A DNA stretch of 64,000 nucleotides from NCBI RefSeq assembly GCF_025024155.1, contig NW_026251736.1, forward strand, positions 124,001-188,000. The letters run 5' to 3'. The DNA comes from Gamsiella multidivaricata (Eukaryota > Mortierellomycota > Mortierellomycetes > Mortierellales > Mortierellaceae). Of this stretch, positions 47,216-58,655 are shown piece after piece. Both the position numbers and the translations under genes were made by a program. A model generated the notes under the pieces. That model was given only the letters and a program-made list of their open reading frames with translations. It was not told the origin of the DNA and did no database searches. Positions within the stretch are counted from its first letter, which is position 1. The number at the start of each line of letters is the position of its first letter.

Positions 47216-47788
47216 GATTGGGAATGTTCTGTCTTGTGATTCAGGCGGACGCTGATGGTGATGGTGATGGTGGTGATGATCAACGGGTAAATTTAGCCTC
47301 AATACCAAAATTGGTGGCGTGAGTGTGTTCCTGAGGCCTGCTTGCAATTACGGAAGGCTGTGCTTTTAGAGAGGCTATGCGCAGTTTTCTAAACCAATCA
47401 GATTTGGCTGATAACTTTATTTTATAGCCGTTTTTTTATTGCCGCGACATTCTTGTAATCCCTCTTCGGCATCGTCTTTACTTTTTTTTCTTCGATGGTC
47501 TATTGAAATGACACGTAATTTCGCCTTCGAGTAATTCGGTTGATTCCATTCCTTCTATCCGTTTTGTGTATAAATACTCCATACTTTCCCTCCTATTTTC
47601 GTCATTATCTTTCTTTCAGTTCTCCATTTTTCACACAGTTCAATTGTGCACATCCACCTTTGCGCTTTCTTTGCCACCGAACCATACTGCAACTCACAAT
47701 CGTATATTTCCTCGCTATCATATCTCAACACTTCACCAGCGCTTCCACCGAACACTTCGCCAACACTCCTTTCAATACACTCACAAAT
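47216..47788. other. Divergent promoter region AARSD1 / copper ATPase
   Basis: 573 bp. On the AARSD1 side (47248-47280) there is a GATGGT-type repeat. On the ATPase side a C/T-rich leader leads to the ATG at 47789. An in-frame extension upstream to 47540 exists but is not coding-like. Confidence 0.55.
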
Positions 47789-50700
47789 ATGCAGATCGTC
47801 TTGGAACAATCCTCGGCACCTTACAGTAAGGCTACCGTCACCATTCAAGGCATGACCTGCGCCAGCTGTGTCAGTGCCATCGAACGCGCACTGTTGTCCT
47901 TACCCAGTGTTCAAAAGGCATCTGTCGCTGTCAATCTGCTCCTCGGTGCCGCGACACTCTTTGCAAGCCCAGACCTCTGCCCTCCTTCCTTGATCACAGA
48001 GGCGGTCGAGAATGCTGGATATGATGTCCTCTCCTGCAAATACACGGAACCACTTCGCTCTGCAGTAGCGCCGCAATCTTCGATCACAGCCAACAAGACT
48101 TTATCTGCCCAGCGCAAGACGTCTAGTATCTTCAGAGCATCACTCGATATCTCGGGCATGTTCTGCGACTCATGCAGCTCCAAAGTTGAAGGATTGCTCA
48201 AGTCCCTCCAGCGAGTTATTCGCACTTCTGTCAAGGTCTCACTCGCGACCGGTCATGCTCAGTTCGACTACCAAGTTCAACAGGACGAGCCCTCAAGTAT
48301 TATGACCAACACCTCGATCGCAGACAAGATTCGTGAGTTAGGATTCGAAGCAGATCATATCAAGATCGAAAAGATCTCAGACGATGAGCAAACGTTATTT
48401 GGCAATGCCTCAGAGGACTCTAATGACGGCACCACTCTCACAACGACTCGGCTGGATATCTCTGGAATGACCTGCGCCAGCTGTGTCAGTGCCATTGAAT
48501 GTAAGTAGCCGCTTGCACATTGGACAAAAGCATGCCGTTGCTTTGGATGTACGTACTACTACTTCAAGTAAATGTGCAGTATTTGACACTTTTTATTCAT
48601 CCTTTTGAAATACAGCATCGTTGAGCAGTTTGTCAGGCATCTATCAAGTCCAAGTCAATCTATTAGCAAAGTCAGGCGTAGTTGTGCATGACCCAACCCT
48701 GATCGGTGTGCGCGATCTCATGGCGGCAGTCGAGGACACTGGATTCGACGTATCATTGCCAGCGGACGATGCCGCTACCAGTAGGAACGCACTTCAGGAA
48801 AAGATCAAGCGCGAGGAGCTCCTTCTCAGACGCCGGCTACTTCTCTCGCTCGTTTTCGCGGTGCCAATGTTTATTGTGGCGATGGTCATTATGATGATGC
48901 TTCCGAAATCGAACCCAGCCCGTGCTAGTCTGATGAAGGAAATCATCCCTGGGCTCAGGATTTCAGACGTGATCATGTTCATTCTGGCGACCCCGGTACA
49001 GTTCTGGCTTGCGCAACCGTTCTACAAGAAAGCGTACCGTGCCCTCCGCTATACTCGCACCGCCAACATGGAGACTTTAGTGGCGCTCGGAACCAGCGTT
49101 GCTTACTTTGCCAGTTTGGGAAGCATCGTTGCTGCGATGGTCAAGGGAAGAGATAAGCACGAGGATGCTCATGGCAGCATGGGCATGTCTAGCACAGGCG
49201 TCGACTTTTTCGAAACTGCAGTTTTCTTGGTAACTTTTATCAACCTGGGTAAATGGCTCGAGGCCATGGCCAAGGGTAAGACTGCCGAGACTATCACCAA
49301 GCTCATGGACCTCCAACCCGAGACAGCGGCTCTTGTCAAGGCGGACGAGACCACGGAGGAGATTCCTGCGTCATTGATCCAGGTCGGCGATATCCTCTTG
49401 GTCAATGCTGGTGGACGCATCCCCTGCGATGGAATCCTCTGGAAGGGAAACACGATGGTGGACGAGGCTATGATCACTGGCGAATCGCTTCCTGTCCAAA
49501 AGATCGAGCGCAAGAGTAAGCTTATCAGTGCCACCATCAACCTCTCCTCTGTCATCCAAGTCAAGGCAACCAAGGTCGGCAAGGACACGACTCTCTCCAG
49601 GATTATTCAGCTCGTCCAAGACGCCCAGGCCAGCCCCAAGGCTCCGATCGAGGCCCTCGGTGATAAGATTTCTGGTGTTTTCGTGCCGGTTGTCATCGTC
49701 CTGGCTCTTTTGACCTTTGCCGGCTGGGCGATCGCTGGACGTTTGGATGCCATCCCTGCCGATTGGATTCCCGAAGGTGAGAGCTATTGGATCTATGCGA
49801 CCTTATATGCCGTTGCGGTTCTTGTGATTGCCTGCCCTTGCGCGTTGGGACTCGCTTCTCCTGCTGCCGTCATGGTTGGAACAGGTGTCGCAGCCAAGCA
49901 CGGTATCTTGATCAAAGGTGGTGGATTCGCTCTGGAGATGGCCAAAAGACTAGATATTGTGGTCTTTGACAAGACAGGCACTCTGACGACCGGTAAACCC
50001 AAAATGACCGACTGGTGGATTCTTCCCATGTCCGTCAAGAATGACTCCAATATGGTCCTTGAGATTCTGGGCAAGGTTGAGGCTGGAAGTAGCCATCCTG
50101 TTGCGCTGGCCGTTGCGAAGGGTGCGGCAGAGCTATTACACAACGATCCGCAAAGCATGAGTGCGATACCGGTGCAGGAGGACGAACAACTCCAGGAGGA
50201 GGACAACGAAGCGCGCTTTTTGCAGAAGCAGTTTAATCACGTCAAAATCGCTCATATGCGCGAGGTTGCCGGTCGTGGTTTATCAGCGACGCTGACTTTG
50301 AATGACAATCTGGTGCTGGAAGGATATGGACACTTTCGCGCTCTGAATGTGTTGGTCGGCAATGAAAAATGGATGCAGGAGAACGGAGCACACTATCCAG
50401 TCCAAGTCAACATGAAGGATCGCGAGGCTGAGCTTCGTCGTTGGCAGTCCGAGGGAAAATCTGTGGTCCTTTGTGCGGTCAGTCCTGCGGTCAGCAGTAA
50501 CGGCGACGCCGTGTCCCTCGCCAGTTTGAGCACGGCGGCGACTTGTAAATGCGAGCTCTGCGAGTGCATTGACTGCAACTGCAGTACACAACTTGGCTCT
50601 TCCAACGTTCCTTTGATCATTGCTCAAGTTGCGGTGGCCGATACTGCTCGTCCCGAGGCCGCAGAAGTGATTGCTGATCTTGAGGCGCAGGGCGTTGAGA

Positions 50701-51341
50701 CATGGATGTTGACGGGTGACCATCCCACGACTGCACAGGCCATTGCGCGCCAGCTTGGGATCACCAAGGTCATCGCTGGAGTCCTGCCGGAAGACAAAGC
50801 TGCGAAGGTAAAGCAGCTCCAGCAGAGCGGTCGACCGGTCTCCAGGCCTGGAGTGTCCAAGTTGTTCAATTGGAAACAGCGCACCGAATCATCCTTTAGG
50901 CTTTCAAACATCGCATCCTCCGAGCACGTAACCGAGGACAGCGCGTACCGTCAGATGCGTCCTGCTATTGTGGCGATGGTTGGGGATGGCATCAACGACT
51001 CCCCGGCCCTGGCGCAGTCGAACCTAGGTATCTCTGTCGGATCGGCGACTGATATCGCGATCGAGGCGGCATCGATTGTGCTTCTGCGCGATACGCTGAC
51101 GGACTTGCTGGTGATGCGGGATCTGGCCAAGACAGTGGTGCGTCGGATCCAGATCAACTTTCTGTGGGCGTTCATGTACAATGTGGTCATGATTCCTATT
51201 GCGGCAGGAGTGCTGGTGGCATGGAAGCGGTCTGCAGTAATTAACCCGTCCTGGGCAGGATTGGCAATGGCGGCATCGAGTGTTAGCGTGGTTCTCTCGA
51301 GTTTGCGCCTACGATCGTACCGCTACCGACCACGCAAGTAA
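47789..51341 (+). CDS. CCC2: Copper-transporting P1B-type ATPase
   Basis: Pumps Cu(I) into the late-Golgi lumen to load multicopper oxidases. Two exons, 47789-48500 and 48616-51341, give 1145 aa. Three heavy-metal-associated domains lie at the N-terminus: GMTCASC (Cys24/27), GMFCDSC (second), GMTCASC (Cys229/232, interrupted by the intron just after). The third is nearly identical in sequence to the first. Then come eight membrane segments, TGESLP, the transmembrane CPC motif (644-646, VIACPCALGLASPAAV), the phosphorylation site FDKTGTLTTGK (Asp689), SSHPVALAVAKG in the nucleotide domain (Ser in place of the usual Glu of SEHP), and MVGDGINDSPALAQ. An unusual Cys-rich insert C-K-C-E-L-C-E-C-I-D-C-N-C (about 881-893, positions 50544-50582) sits in the cytoplasmic loop. 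Confidence 0.93.
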
Positions 51342-51720
51342 AGGCAGTGAGCCTAGAAGTATCTATTCCCCGTTTCCGTGTATAACAAGATGCGACAATA
51401 AAAAAAAGCGCTTTAAAGATCACTATGTGATTTTGTATAAATGGACTTGTGGTATCCATATTGGCAATATGTGCTGAGCAGAGTTACCAAAGTAAAGGTT
51501 ATTGAAAGAGAACACGACAAGCAAAATCGCCTTGGGTTTCGTATGCGAGATTCGCCCAGATTTGAGTGTCGCTGCCACCAATTTTTAAGGACAGCCACGC
51601 TTGAAGTGACACTAACAGCGAACCTTATTATTGGACCTTACTTTGTCTCGTAGATCGATAGATCCGCGACTCTCTCTCTCATCCCTCAATCCCTCAATCC
51701 CTCATCGTCCGTGAGACCCA
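51342..51720. other. Intergenic region CCC2 / SANT-repeat gene
   Basis: 379 bp. It contains a CCCTCAAT repeat near 51680-51705 just before the ATG at 51721. No gene supported. Confidence 0.5.
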
Positions 51721-54287
51721 ATGCTGCAGTTACGAGCCTTACAGAGCGCGACTCTACTTCGCGTTGCGTCTCTGAGAACCGTCTCCGTGCCAGGTGTTAG
51801 TCCCAAGGTATGCTTGTATTGTCCGGAAGCGTTGAACAAGGAATACATCTTTATTGCATTCAGCCTTGTGAGTACTTGCTGAACACGGCGTCTGTGAACA
51901 TTATCCTCTAGGTCTCACAATCGTTCCTAGTCGGTCTACGTCCTATGTCCAAACCGCTTCAACTGCACTCAATCGTTCCCCTATTTACGATTTCTGAGAT
52001 CGCAACCAATTTTTCATCTGCTTCTAGCTCGAAACCCAAAGAGTGGACACCTGAGCTCGATATGAAACTCCTTAACTATTGCAACTATTGCACATCATCT
52101 AATTGGGTCCATATAAGCAGCTCCCTTGGCTTTTCCGTCGCTGAATGCAAGGCTCGACTTAAGACAGCGCAAATACAGGATGAGCGCCTAAAGAATTGGT
52201 CCATGACACTTGAGATCTCGACTGAGCACGAAAAGTCAGTGCCAGAGCTGGTGCATCTGATGGGGCAGGGTAAGACGTGGCCCGAGATAGCAGAGACCAT
52301 GCAAACGGAAGAGGAACTCTGTCGGGCTCAGTGGGCAAAGCTGGGCGCGATTTATTCCATGGAACACCCAAAAATGCTTCGGGATACAAGATTGTTGAGG
52401 GTACTCAAGAACAGCAAATTTAATCTGAGCAGGTGCGACGGGCGAGGAGGGACCGAGGGGCCGACAACGGGTGGTTGCAGATCTTTGACAGGCGTAGACT
52501 TGTACGATTGGGACAGATTATCCAGGGAGGCTTCCAATTCCGAGTTCAGCCCGGAACATCTGCGCTATCGCTTCATCACCCTCGCTAGGAACAGGATTAG
52601 ATGGACCGCGGAGGACAGGCAGGCGCTTTACGGGTTCATAGAACGATCATTATCAGCACACGTTGGGATGGGACTGGTGGATGGCGAACCCGACTGGTAT
52701 AGAGCCTCCCGAGAGATCGTTCAGGGCCGTCATTCGCCTTACGATTGCCGTGCACAGTGGAGGGTCTATCACAGAGAACTTCGTCCCGGACGACACTATC
52801 TGCCTTGGACTGCATCTGAGGTCTTGGAATTTTGGGAAGCCTGGCAGGAATACGGAGATAACTGGACCGCCATCGCCAACAATATCAGCAGCGGTCACCA
52901 GCCTCGCACCCCTAAGAACTGCCAAGGGGCCTTTCACTTTGTTATTAGCAAAGCCAAAGAATTGCAAGCCAGCAGACGAGTCCTCAGCAATACGTCCTCT
53001 CAAGTATTTGTCAAGTCTGGAGTACGTTCGCAACACTCTTGGACTCCTGAACTGATATTTGAGCTCCAGCGAATTGTCCAGGAGGAGACTAACTTTGACA
53101 AGCAGCGTCAAACCGATGCAGGTCATTACGACCCAACCTGCTCTCCAAAAATCCGATGGACAGCTGTTGCACGGAGACTTGATGTCGGTATCAGCCCAAA
53201 ACAATGCAAATATTGCTGGTTGAAGGCGACCTTTGATTCTCATGGAAGTGATACTACTTCTCGCCGAGGCACCCCAATTTACGAGCATGACAGGAAGCGT
53301 CTGATGGAGCTGCTTAAGCAGGGTCGACCCCACGGCGCGGAGAAATGGATTCAGTTTCAGCAGACACACTTCCCTACGCACTCACTGGATGTGCTGAAAC
53401 GTGAATATACTCACTATTCGTTGAAGGAATTGATTGAGTCCAAGGCCCTGATGCGACAGCTGGAGGAGCTGGTTCTCAAGTACGGCGAACACTCTTGGAG
53501 GCACGTTGCAAAGGCTATGTCCGCCAGTGGACTTCCTCGCACAAGTCGACACTGCCAGCAGGCATGGGCCGCCCAACAGGTTCAGACAAATGCCCAGTGG
53601 AGCCTTGAGGAGCTGGATAATATGATAAACGCTGTGGATGATATTCAGCAAAAGCGGCTCAGTGAAAGCGTGCTGGAACACACAAACACCGACGACAACT
53701 CCTCGCTGCCGAAACTCACGACCGAAGACTGGATCACGATTGGACGGCTTTTTCCATCGAAAACCTCAGTCCAATGCCGATCCAAATGGTCTGAGATCAA
53801 GGTAAAAAAGGATGGCGCCGCGGACGTTTGGGACAATGACAGCAACTTCAACTCTCTTCGCAAAGGCTCGGGAGCTGAAGCAGCATCCTCTTCCCATCGA
53901 GATCTGCCTCAGTCTGTCTGGAACAAAATTCGGTGGACTCCAGAGCGAAGTGCGGTGTTGACAACGGCGGTCGAGAAGTTCGGCGGGAGCGATGTCGTCT
54001 TCGAACAAGTCGCCCGGCGCCTAGGCACTACAAAGTCGGCCTGCCAGGCACGATGGTTTCAAGAGAAGTCTCTCAAAAAGGACGCATCCAAGAGATTTTT
54101 GTGGAATGAGAAGTACGATAGGATTTTGCTCGAAACTGTCGCAGAGCACAAGAAGATGAACCTAACAATCAAAGTAGCGCTCAATAACGTTGCGAAGCAG
54201 CTGGATGGTTGTCCACAAGACTCGCCGCGTGGCCGATGGAGGTATTTGGGCAAGTTGAGGAAAAAACAAGCGCCGCAGGATTCATAG
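51721..54287 (+). CDS. Tandem SANT/Myb-repeat protein with a mitochondrial-type presequence
   Basis: Two exons, 51721-51807 and 51912-54287, give 820 aa. The first 50 residues (MLQLRALQSATLLRVASLR, then VSQSFLVGLRPMSKP) contain Arg, Leu, Ser, Val and no acidic residue, so they look like a cleavable mitochondrial targeting signal split by the intron. The rest is an array of about ten degenerate SANT/Myb-like helical repeats. Start W and end CxxxW/R motifs are visible: KEWTPELD...CKARL (about 70-115), IRWTAEDR...CRAQW (about 257-317), LPWTASEV (about 325-385), HSWTPELI...CKYCW (about 403-465), LEELVLKYGEHSW...CQQAW (about 537-585), QWSLEEL...CRSKW (about 590-672), IRWTPERS...CQARW (about 711-755), and a final RGRWRYLG (about 765-812). 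No other domain seen. DNA or RNA binding is inferred from the repeats. Confidence 0.72.
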
Positions 54288-54430
54288 AGTTATTCTCAAG
54301 GATTGGGAATAACATTGACGCTGTCTTTAAAATGCATGTTTATTGTGCTGATGAACTTGTTGAAAAGTATTTGAAGGTCCTCCATTCTATATTCCTAACA
54401 AAAAAAAACCAAAACCAAAGAATGCTTCAT

Positions 54431-56359
54431 CTAAAACTTCATTGCGCGCTCAATACCCTCAGCGCAACGGATCATGTCAGGGACATGGAACTTTTCAAAC
54501 ACCAAGGGGAAGGGTGTGTCAAAGGAGCAGAGACGCTGTGGGGGAGCCTCAAGGCGCAAGAAGCATCTATTTGCAACAATGCAAAGAAGCACCGTTGTAA
54601 GCGTTAGTATATATTGCAATATCGATATAGAAAAGATAACTTAAGAACATAAATAAAGAGCGAAGAAGCTTTGTACCTCTCCATAACGGTGCTGGCGATT
54701 TCAGCAGCAAAGCCCTGGGTCTTGGGAGCCTCGTGAGCGATCAAGAGACGTCCTGTCTTGTTGACAGACTTGCAGACGGTCTCGACGTCCCAAGGCAAGA
54801 TCGAGCGGAGATCGATCAGCTCGACCGAGAGACCGGGCATCTTCTTCTGGGCCAGCTGAATCGCGTTCTCGAGAACATAGAGCTGTGCACCCCAGCCGAC
54901 TACTGTCAAATCATTGCCCTGCGTCAGAATCTCGGCCTTGCCCAGGGGCAATTCGTAGTCGCCGACTGGAACCATCTCGACTAGTCAGTCAAAGTCAAAA
55001 GGACAAATGATCTCAAGGTTAATTTCTGACACTGTAATAGGCAATACCTCAGCACAGTACCATGATCCGATGCAGACATCCATACCTGCAGCGCGGTAGA
55101 GAATCTTGGGCTCCATGAAGATAACAGGGTTGCGATCACGGATTGAGGCCAGGAGAAGGCCCTTAGCCTGGATTGGACCGCGAGGAATGACAACCTTGAG
55201 ACCAGGGGTGTGCGCAAAGTAAGCCTCGGGGCTCTGGGAGTGGTAGTGGCCACCATGTCCTACGGCACCGCTTGGTGTGCGGATGCACAATCCACCGACG
55301 TTAAATTCTCCTCCAGAGCGGTAACGGTACTTAGCAGCCTCGTTCACTAGCTACAGCGCAATATAAGATGATGCATTAAGGACCGAAATGCAATGACGAC
55401 GAATTATCGACTTCACGTTCGATATTCCTCAAAGAGAGTAATTAAGAATGTTACGTACCTGATCAAAGGCTGGAAAGATATAATCTGCGAACTGAATCTC
55501 AGCAATGGCGGTCGATCCCATAGCTGCCATACCGATACCAAATCCAGCAATACCCTGCTCTGTTAAGGGAGTGTTGAAGACTCTGTCACGTCCTAGAGGG
55601 AACGATAATTCGTCATCAGAATAGCAAGCAAGTTTTAGTAAGCTCAATGAAAGAAAGAAAAGAAAAACATCGGTCAATACCAACGTACCAAACATCTCTG
55701 CGAGTCCCATTGTACAGCGGAAGACGCCTCCGAAGGCGACATCCTCTCCAAACACACATGCAGTATCATCAGTGGCTAAAGCAATGCTCATGGCATCGTT
55801 AACAGCCTGGAAAGTATTCATCTTCTTAGTCTCCCCTGCATCGAATAAACAAAAAAAAAAAAAAAAAAAAAAAAAAGAATTAGTACCACTGAAAAGTATC
55901 ATCAACCATGGTAGGATTGGCATTTCCAGCTTAACCTTCCAAGCATACCATTGGCAACACTGGCGAGCTCAGGGTTCCTGAGGGCTTCGTGGTGTGTGCT
56001 CTTGATGAACTTAGAATTGGCAACACCGGGCATGAAGCCCTCGGCAGGAGGAGGGGAACTGGCGGCGGCATGATGGCTCTTGAGTGTGGTATGGAAATGC
56101 TATGTATTGGAGATCAAGCAGATCGATGGATTGTAATAGTATGTCAGCGCCATATTGTCGACTGGTCATCCATCGCCTGTAGGTGCTGTTGTTTACTATT
56201 GGGCCTTTTCCTGGTCAAGCCGTAACCTCCATTCTTTGTACAAAGCAGCTATTTGTGCCTGGTTGATTGACATACCTTGACTAATATCTGCTGATGGGTA
56301 ATATTCCTGGTAGCTGCACAAAATGCAGAGGCCAGATGGGGCGTTTTCAAGAAGGCCAT
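54431..56359 (-). CDS. BCKDHB: Branched-chain 2-oxoacid dehydrogenase E1 beta subunit
   Basis: With E1 alpha, decarboxylates the 2-oxoacids of Val, Leu and Ile in the mitochondrial matrix. Exons: 56359-56276, 56099-55949, 55835-55689, 55592-55459, 55350-55086, 54980-54677, 54566-54431, giving 406 aa (human 392). [20 protein letters not shown] is a mitochondrial presequence. Then [115 protein letters not shown] and the terminal [16 protein letters not shown] follow the BCKDHB order. FRCTxGL and the YHSQSPEA segment separate it from pyruvate dehydrogenase E1 beta. Its intron 2 holds an A26 run (55851-55876 on the plus strand). Confidence 0.92.
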
Positions 56360-56648
56360 GGAGATGATGAGGATTGAATGAGATACGGAGTGGAGTGGAG
56401 TGGAATGGAGGAGGAATGAGATGTGAAGTTGCAACGGATCAGACAGAGGGAGGAAAATAAAAGAGGGGAGAAACCTTATTCTGCATCGTGGGAAAAATTC
56501 ATACGGGGCAATTTTATTCGCACGAGACTGCTGCAGTTTGTACAGCTGAACAGGCAAAGAAAGACGAAGGATGCAACCAACTCGATTACTTTCTAGCAAA
56601 CATTTCTGCCGGAGCTGAGCAAGAGCCTATAAGACAGGCCATGTGGGC

Positions 56649-58487
56649 CTAGGAGCTCTCACTGGAAGACATCATGCGAGGGGCAGCAGGCACAGGACCA
56701 GGCTGGCCTGCATTCTGCCCGCTCACTTGCCAGCCGATCGAGCGGTTGGAATAGGACCTCAGTTCCATGTTCCGCTGCACACTTCTCGCAGAGTTATCTG
56801 AGTCCCTTTGTAAGGACGATCTATGCTGACTTAAGATCTTGCACTGGCTACCAAAGGAGCTTGGACGATCATAGACAAATGGACGTGCCTCTATAGGATT
56901 GTTGATAAGTGAATCTCTTTAGTGATGTCGCTTGGGACTGTGTACTAGAATAAATAGGATGATCCTGACTACCTTGAGAGGGGAGAGGATAAAACGGAAC
57001 TGAAGCAGGCGAAGGTGCTGTGGCAAATATCAGTGGTGGTGCATGTGGCAACGGCGCATGGTCATGTCCCAGCTGTTTGGGTGGATCCAGATCCTAGGAG
57101 AACAAAGATCTTCGAGGTTAGTTATGATTCGTAGCAATCCAGTCAAATATCACTATCGCGACGGTATCCATACTAAGGACTGATAGAGTCGATAAGGATC
57201 GCCAGTATTGCTCAGCATGGCATCTCTCTCCTGCGTCTGATGAGAGTACTTGGGCATATCTGCGAACAGAGGCCGTCTCTTTTGACGCTCATAGAGTGTC
57301 TGAAATTTGGATAGTAGACGCGACTTTTCGTCCAGCTGTTCACTGAAATCTGCCGTCTTGCGCTTCTCCTGCTCAAGGTCTTTCTGCAATGCTGTGAACA
57401 AATAGAAAAGCAATAAATGTAACCCATGGTCAAAACTACTCTACTCGCACATTGGAATACGTAAACTTACAGTTCATTTTATTGCGAAAACCTGGATAAA
57501 CATGAATCAGAAGTGGTTGCATTAGCCATCTAATCATCCATCTGTTACCATGTGCGAAGCATGGTCATTGTATTTGACCATGAATTACGAGACAACAATG
57601 TACCGTTGAGTTCGGCGTTGACTTCACGTATCATTCTCTGCTGCTGTTTCTCACAGAGACTCAGCTTGTCCTCCAAAGTTTTCTGTATCATTTCCTGATA
57701 CTTGGCTTCTTGCGATGTCTGATATGTCCAGAAGGAAATGGCGCGTGTGCATATTTCCATGATGACTTCAGGACGCAGACCGGACAAGATCGACTGGTAA
57801 AGGATGAGACTAACAATAAGTATATAGTCTTGAAATCAAGACGAATAAACCACTTCCAGTCGGAGCTATGCGTACAGATCGATACTCCTGACCGGGGTTG
57901 AGTTCCACAAAGACAACATCGTCCCTATCGTAACAAGGACGAATAATACAAAATATATCGAGCGTTTAAGTGCCCACCAACTGAAAGAATATCCGTGTTG
58001 TATGCGCCATGCATATTGGTAATCTTACTGCTGTGTCAGACTAGCTTCGCAAGCGGGACAGACGAGAGCAGCCCCAAAGGCTTTGTTGGCACAGGCCACA
58101 CAAAATATGTCTGAGGTCGATAAATCGAGGTTAGAATTATCGCCCGAAGTTCGTTGTCCTCAAGCATTTGTACACCACCATGCTTAGCCCATGCATGCAT
58201 GCAGCAGGAATACGTTACGCGAACAAGTCGTTACACAAGCCTAAGAAGGATTAACAAAAGTCGACGTGAGGCCATTGTTTACCTCTGCCTTTATCGAGCG
58301 TGTTGATTACAAGAGTCAGAAAGTACCTTTCCCAAGGAGCTCAATGTACTCCGACAGGTCAGAATATTGCCTAGCCATCATAAGCAACGTGTAAGTACAA
58401 CATTAATTGGTATAAAATGACTATCATGAATTTTGCGCCGAAGCGCAATGGGAACCCATAAATACATTTCAGGTCTTGGTCGGCCAT
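56649..58487 (-). CDS. CCNB1IP1: RING E3 ligase of meiotic crossover control, HEI10 / CCNB1IP1
   Basis: HEI10-type RING proteins mark crossover sites on meiotic chromosomes. Ten exons: 58487-58466, 58371-58328, 58240-58219, 58110-58029, 57924-57876, 57793-57604, 57491-57471, 57391-57174, 57093-56973, 56890-56649, giving 336 aa (human 277). Joined in frame they read MADQDLKCNILTC ... ACVTTCSHIFCVAC ... CPAC, a RING with the HEI10 layout (C-x4-C, V-T-x-C-S-H-I-F-C). SILSGLRPEVIMEICTRAIS and FWTYQTSQEAKYQE follow, the most diagnostic HEI10 stretch. Next comes a coiled coil (LEDKLSLCEKQQQRMIRE, LEQEKRKTADFSEQL) and a Ser/Pro/Arg-rich tail. The third exon is only 22 nt and carries the V-T-x-C-S part of the RING. 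It ends 289 bp from the BCKDHB start. Confidence 0.85.
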
Positions 58488-58655
58488 TTCCTGTGGAGTA
58501 CGAAGCGAAGCGACAAGAAGCGAGGTTGACAATAAGCGAAGGGAAGAATATGCTTGATCATTTGGTGGCAACACGGTCTTTTTCCTCTTGACCTTGACCA
58601 TGGCCATGACTGCGTATCATGGTGGTTTAATATTATATGAAGTATTCCAGTGTGT

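Noticed and set aside
47540..47788. 83-codon in-frame extension upstream of the copper ATPase start
   Set aside because: Composition is promoter and leader-like (C/T-rich), with no metal-binding domain, and the ATG at 47789 starts right before the first GMTCASC motif.
54604..54676. Sequence between BCKDHB exons 6 and 7 read as coding
   Set aside because: Contains an AT-rich stretch and stops; the AG at 54568-54567 gives the conserved [13 protein letters not shown] tail in frame.
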